This document shows positions 1 through 7,901 of a stretch of DNA of 64,000 nucleotides, piece by piece. The stretch lies in IMG/VR virus record IMGVR_UViG_3300030109_006161, positions 45,250-109,249 of that record; one strand, written 5' to 3'. The notes beneath the pieces were generated by a model. The model saw only the letters and a list, made by a program, of their open reading frames with translations, did no database searches and had not been told where the DNA came from. A program made the position numbers and the translations under genes. The stretch comes from a virus. The first letter of the stretch is position 1. Each line of letters begins with the position of its first letter.

Positions 1-136
1 GTGGGAACAAAAACCAGTACCAATTATACACTACTGTAAAAGTAAATGCAATTGTAAACAACTGACCTAGGAAATGTAATAGTTTACACTTTGGGTGCTG
101 ATGTAATGTTAAATAAAATTCGTAGTATTCTTTCAT
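1..136 (-). CDS. Partial Mpo1-like (DUF962) membrane protein, N-terminus
   Basis: The reading frame runs off the left edge; 45 residues are visible. The N-terminal pattern FYLTLHQHPKCKLLHFLG followed by a hydrophobic stretch resembles the start of the Mpo1/YGL010w-like (DUF962) family, small membrane proteins of which yeast Mpo1 is a fatty-acid alpha-dioxygenase. The start ATG at 136 is preceded by AAGGAA at a normal distance, so this is a real gene start. It lies 16 bases downstream of the epimerase gene on the same strand. The family call rests on a short segment. Confidence 0.6.
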   Translation of the reverse strand, partial: MKEYYEFYLTLHQHPKCKLLHFLGQLFTIAFTFTVVYNWYWFLFP

Positions 137-152
137 GTGTTATTTCCTTAGA

Positions 153-1082
153 TTAGTTTTGATATTTATTATCTATCTTAACTAATGGGAAAACTTTCAA
201 AAGCTCATCAATACCATTCTCAACTGTAATAGTAGTTTCAAATCCTAACGAATTAATCTTATCATAAGAAACAACATAGTTCCTTTTATCAACATCGCCA
301 TCGAAATCAGCATAATGTACATAACACTCTGTTTTAGACTGAATTAGATCGCAAACGTCTCTCTTGGAATAATTCATGGAATTTGACCCGACGTTATAAA
401 CTTCACCACTCATCCTATCAGAATTATTTACAGCGAACTCAAACACTCTTGCAATATCTCTAACATGTATAAAAGTTCTCATAAAATGAGATTCATAAAT
501 AACTATGTATTTTTGAGTGTGTGCCAAATAAGATAAATCATTTACAAGCAAATCTAATCGTAATCTTGGACTTACACCAAAGGCTGTGGCAAAACGAAAG
601 GCGCTACTGTTTTCATATTTCATCACCTCTTGTTCGCCAAGAGTTTTACTTATACCATAAATACTCAGGGGATTCAGTGGTGTTTCTTCAGTACACACGT
701 CTTCAACTGCGCCATAGTTTGAACCTGTAGAACCATAGACTAAAAACTGCTTGCCATCCAGACAGGAAATAACATTTTTAGTACCCTGGTGATTTACTGC
801 GTGGGCTAATTCCTCATCTCTGCGACAGGCAGCATAGCCTACAATAGCTGCAAGGTGTATAACAATATCCTGTCCTTCTGTTGCTTTTTTTAGCTCGTCA
901 ACATCAAGTATATCACCCTTGATGAATCTAAAGTTGGGTTCACCAAAATTGTGAATAAGCCCACTACCATCAACAGTCAAGTTATCATACACTGTAACTT
1001 GATGACCGTTTTTCAATAACAAAGGAACTAATGTTGTACCGATATAGCCAGCACCACCAGTCACAAGTATCTTTTTACTCAT
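153..1082 (-). CDS. NAD-dependent sugar epimerase/dehydratase (extended SDR)
   Basis: This 309-residue extended short-chain dehydrogenase/reductase probably acts on a nucleotide sugar in the cytoplasm. The NAD-binding glycine motif TGGAGYIG is at residues 8-15, the catalytic Ser near 118, and an intact YxxxK (Tyr142, Lys146). Length fits UDP-glucose 4-epimerase or dehydratase relatives (about 310-340 aa). The start ATG at 1082 is chosen over an upstream ATG at 1094 because GGAG lies seven bases before it. It is the last complete gene of the glycan cassette, 48 bases after its upstream neighbour. Substrate cannot be read from sequence. Confidence 0.85.
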   Translation of the reverse strand: MSKKILVTGGAGYIGTTLVPLLLKNGHQVTVYDNLTVDGSGLIHNFGEPNFRFIKGDILDVDELKKATEGQDIVIHLAAIVGYAACRRDEELAHAVNHQGTKNVISCLDGKQFLVYGSTGSNYGAVEDVCTEETPLNPLSIYGISKTLGEQEVMKYENSSAFRFATAFGVSPRLRLDLLVNDLSYLAHTQKYIVIYESHFMRTFIHVRDIARVFEFAVNNSDRMSGEVYNVGSNSMNYSKRDVCDLIQSKTECYVHYADFDGDVDKRNYVVSYDKINSLGFETTITVENGIDELLKVFPLVKIDNKYQN

Positions 1083-1130
1083 TTTTTTCTCCATATCAAA
1101 TATAAATTATAATTTTTGTTTCGTAAAGAT

Positions 1131-2048
1131 CTAAAGATTTTCTTTATAAAAGTCAACCGTGTTCCTGATACCTTCTTTATGGTCGTAAAAAGAAAAGTCA
1201 GGAAACTTTTCCCGGAACAACTCTGTCGATAGAATTTTTACGGGATCGCCATCTGGATACTGAGTATCAAATACTAATTCTCCTTCAAAACCACAAGCCT
1301 CTTGAATAAGCAGTGCCGATTCCTTAATTGAGTATCCCTTAGCTTGACCTACGTTAACAGGGTATTCAAGATGATCTATATCCATAGCTCGAATTAACAC
1401 CTCTACAAAATCATCAACGTAAGCCCATTCTCTAACAGGATTACCAGTTCCCCAAACAACAAACTCTCTATCTCCAGCTTGTTGTGCTTTTAGCATTCTT
1501 ATAACCATGCCATTCAAGGCATGAGTCTTAGTTGGATCAAGGGAATCCCCAGGTCCGTATGTGTTAGGTAATAGCAAATTTACAGTTTTTACCCCATATT
1601 GATTGTAATAACATTGGGATAGGTAATAAATTGCTCTTTTAGAGTTACCAAAAGAAAAAACCGAATCGTGAACTCCTCCATCGAGCCAGTTTTCTTCTAA
1701 TTGAATTGAACTATCTCCAGGGTACGAGCAGTTAGAAAACGGTTGAATTATTTTTATCTTAGGGTTATAATCTAGCACTGCCCTGTAGACATTCAAGTTC
1801 ATCTGAAGGTTATCACCATATACGTCAGCAGCATATTTTCTAACATACATCATACTACCGCCATGTGATGCAAGGTTATAAATCAGGTCAGGGTTTTCTT
1901 TTTCCAGAAAATTTCTAAATGATTGATAATCTAAAAGATCAAGTCCTAGAGTCTTGGAAGTCCTAGAGACAGTGTGTCCTTCTTTCACAAGGCGTTCATA
2001 AACCTTTTCACCAATAAAACCAGTACCACCAAGCACTAAAATTTTCAT
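1131..2048 (-). CDS. GDP-fucose-synthase-like NAD-dependent epimerase
   Basis: This 305-residue extended SDR resembles GDP-L-fucose synthase: GGTGFIG at residues 7-13, SNCSYPG near 105-111, and the family block GTGNPVREWAYVDD. The catalytic YxxxK appears as FGNSK (Phe133, Lys137), so the usual Tyr seems replaced by Phe, which would impair classical SDR chemistry. AGGAG before the ATG at 2048 sets the start. It follows the formyltransferase by one base. It could be an epimerase of altered mechanism or a non-catalytic paralogue. Confidence 0.8.
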   Translation of the reverse strand: MKILVLGGTGFIGEKVYERLVKEGHTVSRTSKTLGLDLLDYQSFRNFLEKENPDLIYNLASHGGSMMYVRKYAADVYGDNLQMNLNVYRAVLDYNPKIKIIQPFSNCSYPGDSSIQLEENWLDGGVHDSVFSFGNSKRAIYYLSQCYYNQYGVKTVNLLLPNTYGPGDSLDPTKTHALNGMVIRMLKAQQAGDREFVVWGTGNPVREWAYVDDFVEVLIRAMDIDHLEYPVNVGQAKGYSIKESALLIQEACGFEGELVFDTQYPDGDPVKILSTELFREKFPDFSFYDHKEGIRNTVDFYKENL

Positions 2049-2049
2049 T

Positions 2050-2733
2050 CTATTCTCCTGAGTATCTAAAAGTATAGCCATGGATTTTTATCCTAGGTCC
2101 GTAGCCATTATAATAAGTTGATTTTATAATTTTGTTTAGGTCTTCCTTGGAAATGTTAATATCAATATTTTCTAGTTTGTCGATATCTCTTATTCGACCT
2201 GTTTTCTTACCCCACTCATCCGTATTTAGAGAAGATATCCTAGATAGTTCGTCAGGACCCTGCACTGATAGTATATGTATTATATTAGCAAAAGAATCAA
2301 ATTGACATCTATGAACCTTATCTAGTAAACTCCCTACGTCATCTTCATCTTCTATAATTACTTTGTAAACATTTATTATAACTCCATTGTCAACATTCTT
2401 ATTCATATAATGAACTGTTACCCCAGTTTCAGCATCTTCATTATATAAAGCCCAATTTATACCACCAGACCCTGGGTATCTAGGGTGTGATGGGTGAAAG
2501 TTTATAGCTGCGATACTAGCCTTATTTAAGAACTGTTCTGGTAAAATACAATAAGACTTATAATGAAATATATAATCTCCATTCCACTCTTGGATTTCTT
2601 TTGGTATTTTACTACCTCTTTTTTTAGATGCTTTCCAGAAGGTTGTTTCAAAACCTTTTGACACAAGAAGATCTACAGCGTTGTTACTATATCGACAATC
2701 CTCAAAACCTATAAAGAGTGCTTTATTACTCAT
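2050..2733 (-). CDS. Sugar N-formyltransferase-like protein
   Basis: This 227-residue formyltransferase-fold protein carries the Asn-His-Asp set of 10-formyl-THF enzymes: Asn78 and His80 in NFHPSHPRYPGSGG and Asp115 in NVDNG. It has only the catalytic domain, as in short sugar N-formyltransferases, and lacks the C-terminal domain of methionyl-tRNA formyltransferase. Next to aminotransferases and a Gfo/Idh enzyme, it most likely formylates an amino sugar. The start at 2733 overlaps the end of the upstream aminotransferase gene by eight bases. Confidence 0.75.
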   Translation of the reverse strand: MSNKALFIGFEDCRYSNNAVDLLVSKGFETTFWKASKKRGSKIPKEIQEWNGDYIFHYKSYCILPEQFLNKASIAAINFHPSHPRYPGSGGINWALYNEDAETGVTVHYMNKNVDNGVIINVYKVIIEDEDDVGSLLDKVHRCQFDSFANIIHILSVQGPDELSRISSLNTDEWGKKTGRIRDIDKLENIDINISKEDLNKIIKSTYYNGYGPRIKIHGYTFRYSGE

Positions 2734-3319
2734 TCTTAAACACATCCATTTGAGATAGATCAGGCCAGTCAGTGTAAACCCACTGTTTTGGTTTAGTGAC
2801 TATTGCGTCAGGAAGCTTCTTAAGTCCAAGCTCTGCCGTTTCTGGTGTCATATAATAATGATAACCTATGGACTTAATATTCTGTACTGACCAGGAAAGA
2901 TCTGGACTTCTTCCGTCATAAGACATTCTTTTCAAGGTGTCATACTCTTCCTTGTTGTCAAATAAAATAACCCCACCCCTACCGAGGCTTAAATGTTTTC
3001 TAAATTGAAAACTGATACACATGTATGTCCCTGGGATATAGCTATTTTCTTTCCAGTGAACGGCGGCGTCAATAATGTTTTCTGTTAGATAATAATAATC
3101 TTTCCACTTTTCATCGGTCCATTCTAGTTTTATGTTTAGTTTATCAGCCAACATAGGCACAGACAAATAAGTGTGTCTTGGCACCTTTATTTTATTTGTA
3201 CCCTTCATGCGTAAACAAAGTTCTAAACCATGAGTACAACAATCTACTGCCACTGCATATGGCGCTCCAAAAAACTTTGCTATTTCATTTTCAAAATCTG
3301 TTATGGATTGGAACGACAT
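2726..3319 (-). CDS. Short DegT/DnrJ-type aminotransferase-like protein
   Basis: At 197 residues this is about half the usual length of a sugar aminotransferase (about 370 aa). The centre resembles the DegT/DnrJ/EryC1 PLP site: SFQFRKHLSLGRGG contains the candidate PLP lysine and the glycine block, and the N-terminus resembles the cofactor domain (VAVDCCTHGLELCL). The small C-terminal domain is missing or reduced. It overlaps the upstream glycosyltransferase by 19 bases. It may work with the second DegT gene at 6204 or be a reduced enzyme. Confidence 0.6.
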   Translation of the reverse strand: MSFQSITDFENEIAKFFGAPYAVAVDCCTHGLELCLRMKGTNKIKVPRHTYLSVPMLADKLNIKLEWTDEKWKDYYYLTENIIDAAVHWKENSYIPGTYMCISFQFRKHLSLGRGGVILFDNKEEYDTLKRMSYDGRSPDLSWSVQNIKSIGYHYYMTPETAELGLKKLPDAIVTKPKQWVYTDWPDLSQMDVFKNE

Positions 3320-4290
3320 TTGATTTCCCTCGCTTTGTTTAGAATATTATCAGCCATATGTTTCCAAGTATAATTTTGGGAGACTAAGTTATAAGCGTTA
3401 TTTATAATTCTACTTCTTTCACTATCATTCGAAAGATAAAAATCTAGTTTTTCTTCGAAGTTGCTAAGATCATTTTCAAATGTAACACATGTTTCACCGT
3501 CTATGAAGAAGTCGCCATACTGTTCTGGCATATTATTACACAATATCAAAGTTTTTGAAAGTGCTGCCTCAAAATACCTAGGACCTATATCTAATAGCGG
3601 ACCAGTTGTTGAAAGCCATATTTTGCACTCATTTATTTTCGTTGCATAATCCTCAAGTGTATTGATACGATATTCTAAAGTGTTGCTAGAATTCCAGAAA
3701 ACATTATATTTTTCGTTATTATTGATAATGTTACCAACTCTTTCTCGGAGGTTGGAAGTTGGTCCTTCAATTTTATTACTACCATCAGCCTCAATACCAT
3801 GAAGGGCACCTGAAAAACCTATATCATAGATCTTCTCAACTTCACGAGGATGGAACAATTTTGGTGTGGCTGTAAAAAACGATCTCTGAGATGGTACGCC
3901 AGCTATTTCTCCATATCTTTTATAGTTATGCTCTTGTGATTCTAATAAAAGATCTACATTGTTTATTTTACAAAAGTTTAGTTTTTCTTCTAATAAATTC
4001 TGGGGTTTGTGGATCAAACAAAAAACAGGGATGTCAGTTTCTGCTAATCCTTCAATTTTTCCAAATGCCGCTGATACAGGGATAGCAAAATAACCAAGAC
4101 CAAATACGATTAAATCAATAGGAGCGTCGCCTGCTATATTAAGAAGATCATCTATATGTTTAGGTATGCCCTGTACTAACCAGATATTCACATTTTCATT
4201 TGTTGCAAGTTCTCGGAGAAGGTCTCCATAATATTGATACATATAATCATCAGATACTTTATTCTCGGCGTCAACATATATTATATTCAC
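3301..4290 (-). CDS. CgeB-like glycosyltransferase (GT-B)
   Basis: This 329-residue protein has the C-terminal pattern of CgeB/DUF3880-type glycosyltransferases (Glyco_trans_1_2): IGFSGALHG, then GPLLDIGPRYFEAALSKTL and a closing YTWKHMADNIL helix. No membrane segment is visible. It starts with GTG in a GTGA overlap with the stop of the GT15-like gene. It is one of six glycosyltransferases in the cassette; donor and acceptor are unknown. Confidence 0.7.
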   Translation of the reverse strand: MNIIYVDAENKVSDDYMYQYYGDLLRELATNENVNIWLVQGIPKHIDDLLNIAGDAPIDLIVFGLGYFAIPVSAAFGKIEGLAETDIPVFCLIHKPQNLLEEKLNFCKINNVDLLLESQEHNYKRYGEIAGVPSQRSFFTATPKLFHPREVEKIYDIGFSGALHGIEADGSNKIEGPTSNLRERVGNIINNNEKYNVFWNSSNTLEYRINTLEDYATKINECKIWLSTTGPLLDIGPRYFEAALSKTLILCNNMPEQYGDFFIDGETCVTFENDLSNFEEKLDFYLSNDSERSRIINNAYNLVSQNYTWKHMADNILNKAREIKCRSNP

Positions 4291-5195
4291 TTAGAGTTAT
4301 CCTTTACTCCTGGAGCGTAGTCACACAAATGACGTAGAGCGCCTTGACTGTGATATCCTTCGTCTACAGTTTTTAGATCATGTATGTTGTCCCCATGGTG
4401 TATGAGGTAAAACAAACTGTTTACGTCATTATCTCCCCATCTATACTTGTAAATGCCACCATATTGATTCACAGCGTTGATCCACTGTTTCCATTCAGGC
4501 GTTTCAAACATAGAAATCTTAACAACATATGAATCGGCACAAGGATAGAAATGAAAGTTTTTATCAGCCTCTGGATCTGATAATAAATTTTTCATAAACT
4601 CGGATTTTGGTTCGACATTATAATGCTTCAAATAGCCTTTTACAAACTTCCAAAGATTGATTCTGGTATCAAAGTTTCCCTGGTGAGGTATTTTCTTTGT
4701 TTGATCATATACCTTCAGAGCACCCATCGGTTCGGACTGATTCTTCATAACTTCGAATGGATCGTAAGTCATCGGCTTAACAAACATAGACTCATCGTCA
4801 ACACTCATTGTATAATCATATTTTTCAAATTCAGTATTAGGATAACCATAATAATTTGACATAAAGTGACACATGTGTAGATATCCCTTACGAGATATTG
4901 GAAATTGTGTCCTTACATACCAAACATCCTGTCGATTATAAAACAACTGATCTTCTGGGATGTGTGCTGGTGTTTCGTATGGAATAGATACAAAATTAAC
5001 ATTTTGTGGTGTCTCATTAGCAATCATCTGCCTGAATTCTTCTGAATCATAGATGTCATCAAAATAGAATACATAGACTGGGTAGTCATGCTTAATATTG
5101 TAGTTTTCCCACAAAGCTTTAAGGCTCTGTTGAATACAGGCTTTTCTAGAAGAAATGTATGTTATACAAGCTTTTAGTTTATTATCATTTTCCAT
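4287..5195 (-). CDS. GT15-like alpha-1,2-mannosyltransferase (KRE2/MNT1/KTR type)
   Basis: This 302-residue protein shows the sequence plan of GT15 mannosyltransferases, best known from fungi: GYLHMCHFMSNYY, then YDYTMSVDDESMF with an acidic metal-binding-like motif where the fungal family has a YYWRVEPDVKF-type segment, then YRWGDNDVNSL and DEGYHSQG near the end. In yeast these enzymes transfer mannose from GDP-mannose. No signal anchor is present, so it would act in the cytoplasm. A eukaryote-type phosphomannomutase at 31191 could supply the Man-1-P precursor. Alternative: a bacterial GT with the same fold. Confidence 0.7.
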   Translation of the reverse strand: MENDNKLKACITYISSRKACIQQSLKALWENYNIKHDYPVYVFYFDDIYDSEEFRQMIANETPQNVNFVSIPYETPAHIPEDQLFYNRQDVWYVRTQFPISRKGYLHMCHFMSNYYGYPNTEFEKYDYTMSVDDESMFVKPMTYDPFEVMKNQSEPMGALKVYDQTKKIPHQGNFDTRINLWKFVKGYLKHYNVEPKSEFMKNLLSDPEADKNFHFYPCADSYVVKISMFETPEWKQWINAVNQYGGIYKYRWGDNDVNSLFYLIHHGDNIHDLKTVDEGYHSQGALRHLCDYAPGVKDNSK

Positions 5196-6198
5196 ATCTA
5201 ACTCCTGCGCTTTTATATATATCTGTTATCAAGTCCAACGAATCAAAAGAGATAGAGACATCAAAATCATCAAGCTTGGCGTATAACTCTGGGTGGTTCG
5301 GACACGAGCCTTTGTACTTACCATAAGAATTTGATTCTTTCGCCTCTTTCAATTGTAATATTATTTTTTCGTATTGCTTTTTTAGGTCTTTATGTTCTTT
5401 TAGGAAGTGTACTTTGGTTATTTTATCTAAAGCCTTGCCGCCGAGTTCTATGAAGCCATACTCTGTCATAATTGCCATAGAACATTCTATGTTTTTTGGC
5501 TCGCAGGCTATGGTAATCTCAACTGTTCCGCCAAAATCTCCAAAGTTCATCAAAGAATAGACAGTATCTTCTATGGTGGTTGTCTTATGCTTTGTGTTAT
5601 ACAAAGAAGATGAGTCAACTTGAGGCTTTCCAAAAAGATAACATAAGATGTCTAGGTAATGTATGCCACACTCGTGAAGAGTTCCGCCTCCAAGAAGAGG
5701 ATTGCCACGCCAGTCGTCAAAATATTCCTGAGGTCTTTGCCATCGCTGAATCAGGCTGACTCCTCTAATCTTACCCAACAGACCTGAATCTATCATTTGC
5801 TTAACGGCAGAGACGACTGGATTTAATCTTACTTGCAGAACTGAATATGCCCTCTGGTTATTATCTTTTGCTATCTTCTCTATTCTTCTGGCTAGTTCTG
5901 AACTGATACACACGGGTTTTTCTATCAACACGTCGCATTTGTTTTCCAAACAGTATTTTGCTTGGTGGAAATGTAGTGAATTTGGAGTAGCAATAACCAC
6001 AAAATTTATATCTTCATTATCAACCATATCTTTGAAGTCTGTGTACGTGGCTACATCGTACTTCGATGATAGTTTATTGAGTAAACTTTCATCGATATCA
6101 CAAAGTGCTTTAAGTTCAAAGTCTTTATTCTTTTCAATCGATTCTAGATGGCGGACTAATATCTTACCACAGCCGATTATTCCTACTGTATACTTCAT
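5185..6198 (-). CDS. Gfo/Idh/MocA family sugar dehydrogenase
   Basis: This 337-residue protein has the N-terminal Rossmann motif VGIIGCGKI (residues 5-13) and the family signature EKPVC (near residue 95), followed by the alpha/beta C-terminal domain with GGGTLHECGIHYLD. Members oxidise or reduce nucleotide sugars with NAD(P). Beside a DegT aminotransferase this fits 3-keto sugar formation before transamination, as in Wlb-type pathways. It overlaps the downstream GT15-like gene by 11 bases and follows the DegT gene closely. Confidence 0.88.
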   Translation of the reverse strand: MKYTVGIIGCGKILVRHLESIEKNKDFELKALCDIDESLLNKLSSKYDVATYTDFKDMVDNEDINFVVIATPNSLHFHQAKYCLENKCDVLIEKPVCISSELARRIEKIAKDNNQRAYSVLQVRLNPVVSAVKQMIDSGLLGKIRGVSLIQRWQRPQEYFDDWRGNPLLGGGTLHECGIHYLDILCYLFGKPQVDSSSLYNTKHKTTTIEDTVYSLMNFGDFGGTVEITIACEPKNIECSMAIMTEYGFIELGGKALDKITKVHFLKEHKDLKKQYEKIILQLKEAKESNSYGKYKGSCPNHPELYAKLDDFDVSISFDSLDLITDIYKSAGVRYGK

Positions 6199-6203
6199 AT
6201 TTT

Positions 6204-7013
6204 CTACTTATAGTTTCCATCACGAATTTTTTTAGCCACGCTTTCTGCAATGGGACAATCTCCTGTTATCCCCTTCCTTTTGTATACAGGCTGATTATAA
6301 ACAACTTCTGGATAGTGTCCTGTTGACGGTCCTCTTAATCCCAATTCAGCACGAACTCCTGTCATGTGAATCTTCATTTGCTCTAGTGCCATTAAGCATA
6401 GTGGCTCAGCAAGACGGAAATTAAAACCAACATACTCATGGTTGTATTTTCCAACTTGACCTTGGTCGCATATTGATCGTATTTTTCTTGCATCCAACTT
6501 AGAGTTTTTAGGAATGCAGATCATACCGCCTTCAAATGTTGATATATTTTTTGTCTTGTAAAAAGAGAAAGTACCAACATCAGAAATCATACCAGCATTT
6601 CTATTTTTGGAATCAACAGCACCGAAAGACTGTGCTGTATCTTCAATAACAACTAGGTTATGTTTTTCTGCTATTTCCATAATTGCATCCATTTCACATA
6701 CTCTTCCATACAGATGAACTGGTATAATAGCTTTGGTATTAGGAGTTATGGCAGCTTCAATTTTTTCTGGGTCGATTAAGAGTGTCTTTGGATCTATGTC
6801 AACAAATACTGGTTTTGCTCCGGCAATAACTATAGCATTAGATGTTGCTATAAAAGTAAGAGGCGTAGTGATTACTTCATCTGTAGGTTCAAAATCCATA
6901 GACCACAAAGGGGCAATCAAAGCAGAAGTGCCGTTGTTTACTGCAATACAGTCCTCAAGATTATATGTATCTTTTACATATTCTTCGAAAATATTTCTAA
7001 CAATTGCTGGCAT
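6204..7013 (-). CDS. DegT/DnrJ/EryC1 sugar aminotransferase, shortened C-terminal domain
   Basis: This 269-residue PLP enzyme has NNGTSAL, the EDTAQSFGA block and the catalytic lysine in FSFYKTKNISTFEGG, then GFNFRLAEPLCLMALEQ. Family members are usually about 370 aa; here the region between the GFNFR helix and the terminal PIAESVAKKI segment is compressed, so the C-terminal domain is reduced rather than cut off. The start ATG at 7013 is preceded by GGAG and overlaps the previous gene by 17 bases. It probably aminates a keto sugar made by the neighbouring Gfo/Idh enzyme. Confidence 0.8.
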   Translation of the reverse strand: MPAIVRNIFEEYVKDTYNLEDCIAVNNGTSALIAPLWSMDFEPTDEVITTPLTFIATSNAIVIAGAKPVFVDIDPKTLLIDPEKIEAAITPNTKAIIPVHLYGRVCEMDAIMEIAEKHNLVVIEDTAQSFGAVDSKNRNAGMISDVGTFSFYKTKNISTFEGGMICIPKNSKLDARKIRSICDQGQVGKYNHEYVGFNFRLAEPLCLMALEQMKIHMTGVRAELGLRGPSTGHYPEVVYNQPVYKRKGITGDCPIAESVAKKIRDGNYK

Positions 7014-7899
7014 AGACTTTCTCCATGAAAGAATCATACAAAGCTGCTGTATCTTTTATATTATAACTGTAATCGGAATAATTTTTAACTTTATTAGAAA
7101 AATCCAAAATAGGTGGATTATACAGTTCGACAGGACTATAATCCCAATCGTTCTCTTTTATAACAATAGCATCGCTACCTGCTATTTCTTTTGTACCTCC
7201 AGCACTGGAACAAATGATCTGACATCCTGATGCCAAGGCATCAACTACCACATTAGGACAATGATCTAACCAAGCGAGATGAATGAAGTACTTTGAGGCT
7301 TTATAAAGGGAATACAATTGTACTTGAGTTAAGTTTCCGAAGTAAGTTATTTGAGGATGTTTTACTTTTTCTTCTGGTGGCACAGAACCTGCAACTATTA
7401 ATAGATCATTATCACCACAATGTTCTAAGAAGTATCTAATGTTTTCGTTCAATCTTTTATGAGGTCTCCAAGAGGAAGCGCAGCACCAAATATTATCGTA
7501 CTTGTTATTGTTCATCTCTTCTGTTTTCACAATTGTTTGTAAATCAGCACCGTTGTGAATGACTGTAGAGCAAGGATGTTCTCCAAAATATTTCTTTATA
7601 AGTGTTTCACAGAAACTTGACTGGTAAATTACACCCTCACACATCTGATATGTTCTCAAAATATTCTTGTTGAGTAAGTTGTAATCTTGTGCTGTATTAA
7701 AGTAAATGCCATCCAACCTTAGAACTTGAGGGATATTCAATTTTTGACGAGGTGATTCAATAAAGCATAGAGACATATCAGCCTCGGCTATTGTTGTAAA
7801 TTCGTGACCCATTTCTACTAACTTTGGTCCAAGTTTGTTTGCAAAAGAGTTTGGACCGCTCGTACTATTGAGATTTACGTTTTCTAGATGTAACTTCAT
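6997..7899 (-). CDS. GT4-family glycosyltransferase
   Basis: This 300-residue GT-B glycosyltransferase has an N-terminal half with SGPNSFANKLGPKL (acceptor-side glycine loop) and the C-terminal donor-site block HLAWLDHCPNVVVDALASGC. It sits two bases after the GT4-GT2 fusion gene and overlaps the DegT gene. It is short for the family (usually 350-400 aa) but keeps both domains. Donor and acceptor unknown. Confidence 0.8.
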   Translation of the reverse strand: MKLHLENVNLNSTSGPNSFANKLGPKLVEMGHEFTTIAEADMSLCFIESPRQKLNIPQVLRLDGIYFNTAQDYNLLNKNILRTYQMCEGVIYQSSFCETLIKKYFGEHPCSTVIHNGADLQTIVKTEEMNNNKYDNIWCCASSWRPHKRLNENIRYFLEHCGDNDLLIVAGSVPPEEKVKHPQITYFGNLTQVQLYSLYKASKYFIHLAWLDHCPNVVVDALASGCQIICSSAGGTKEIAGSDAIVIKENDWDYSPVELYNPPILDFSNKVKNYSDYSYNIKDTAALYDSFMEKVYASNC

Positions 7900-7901
7900 T
7901 T

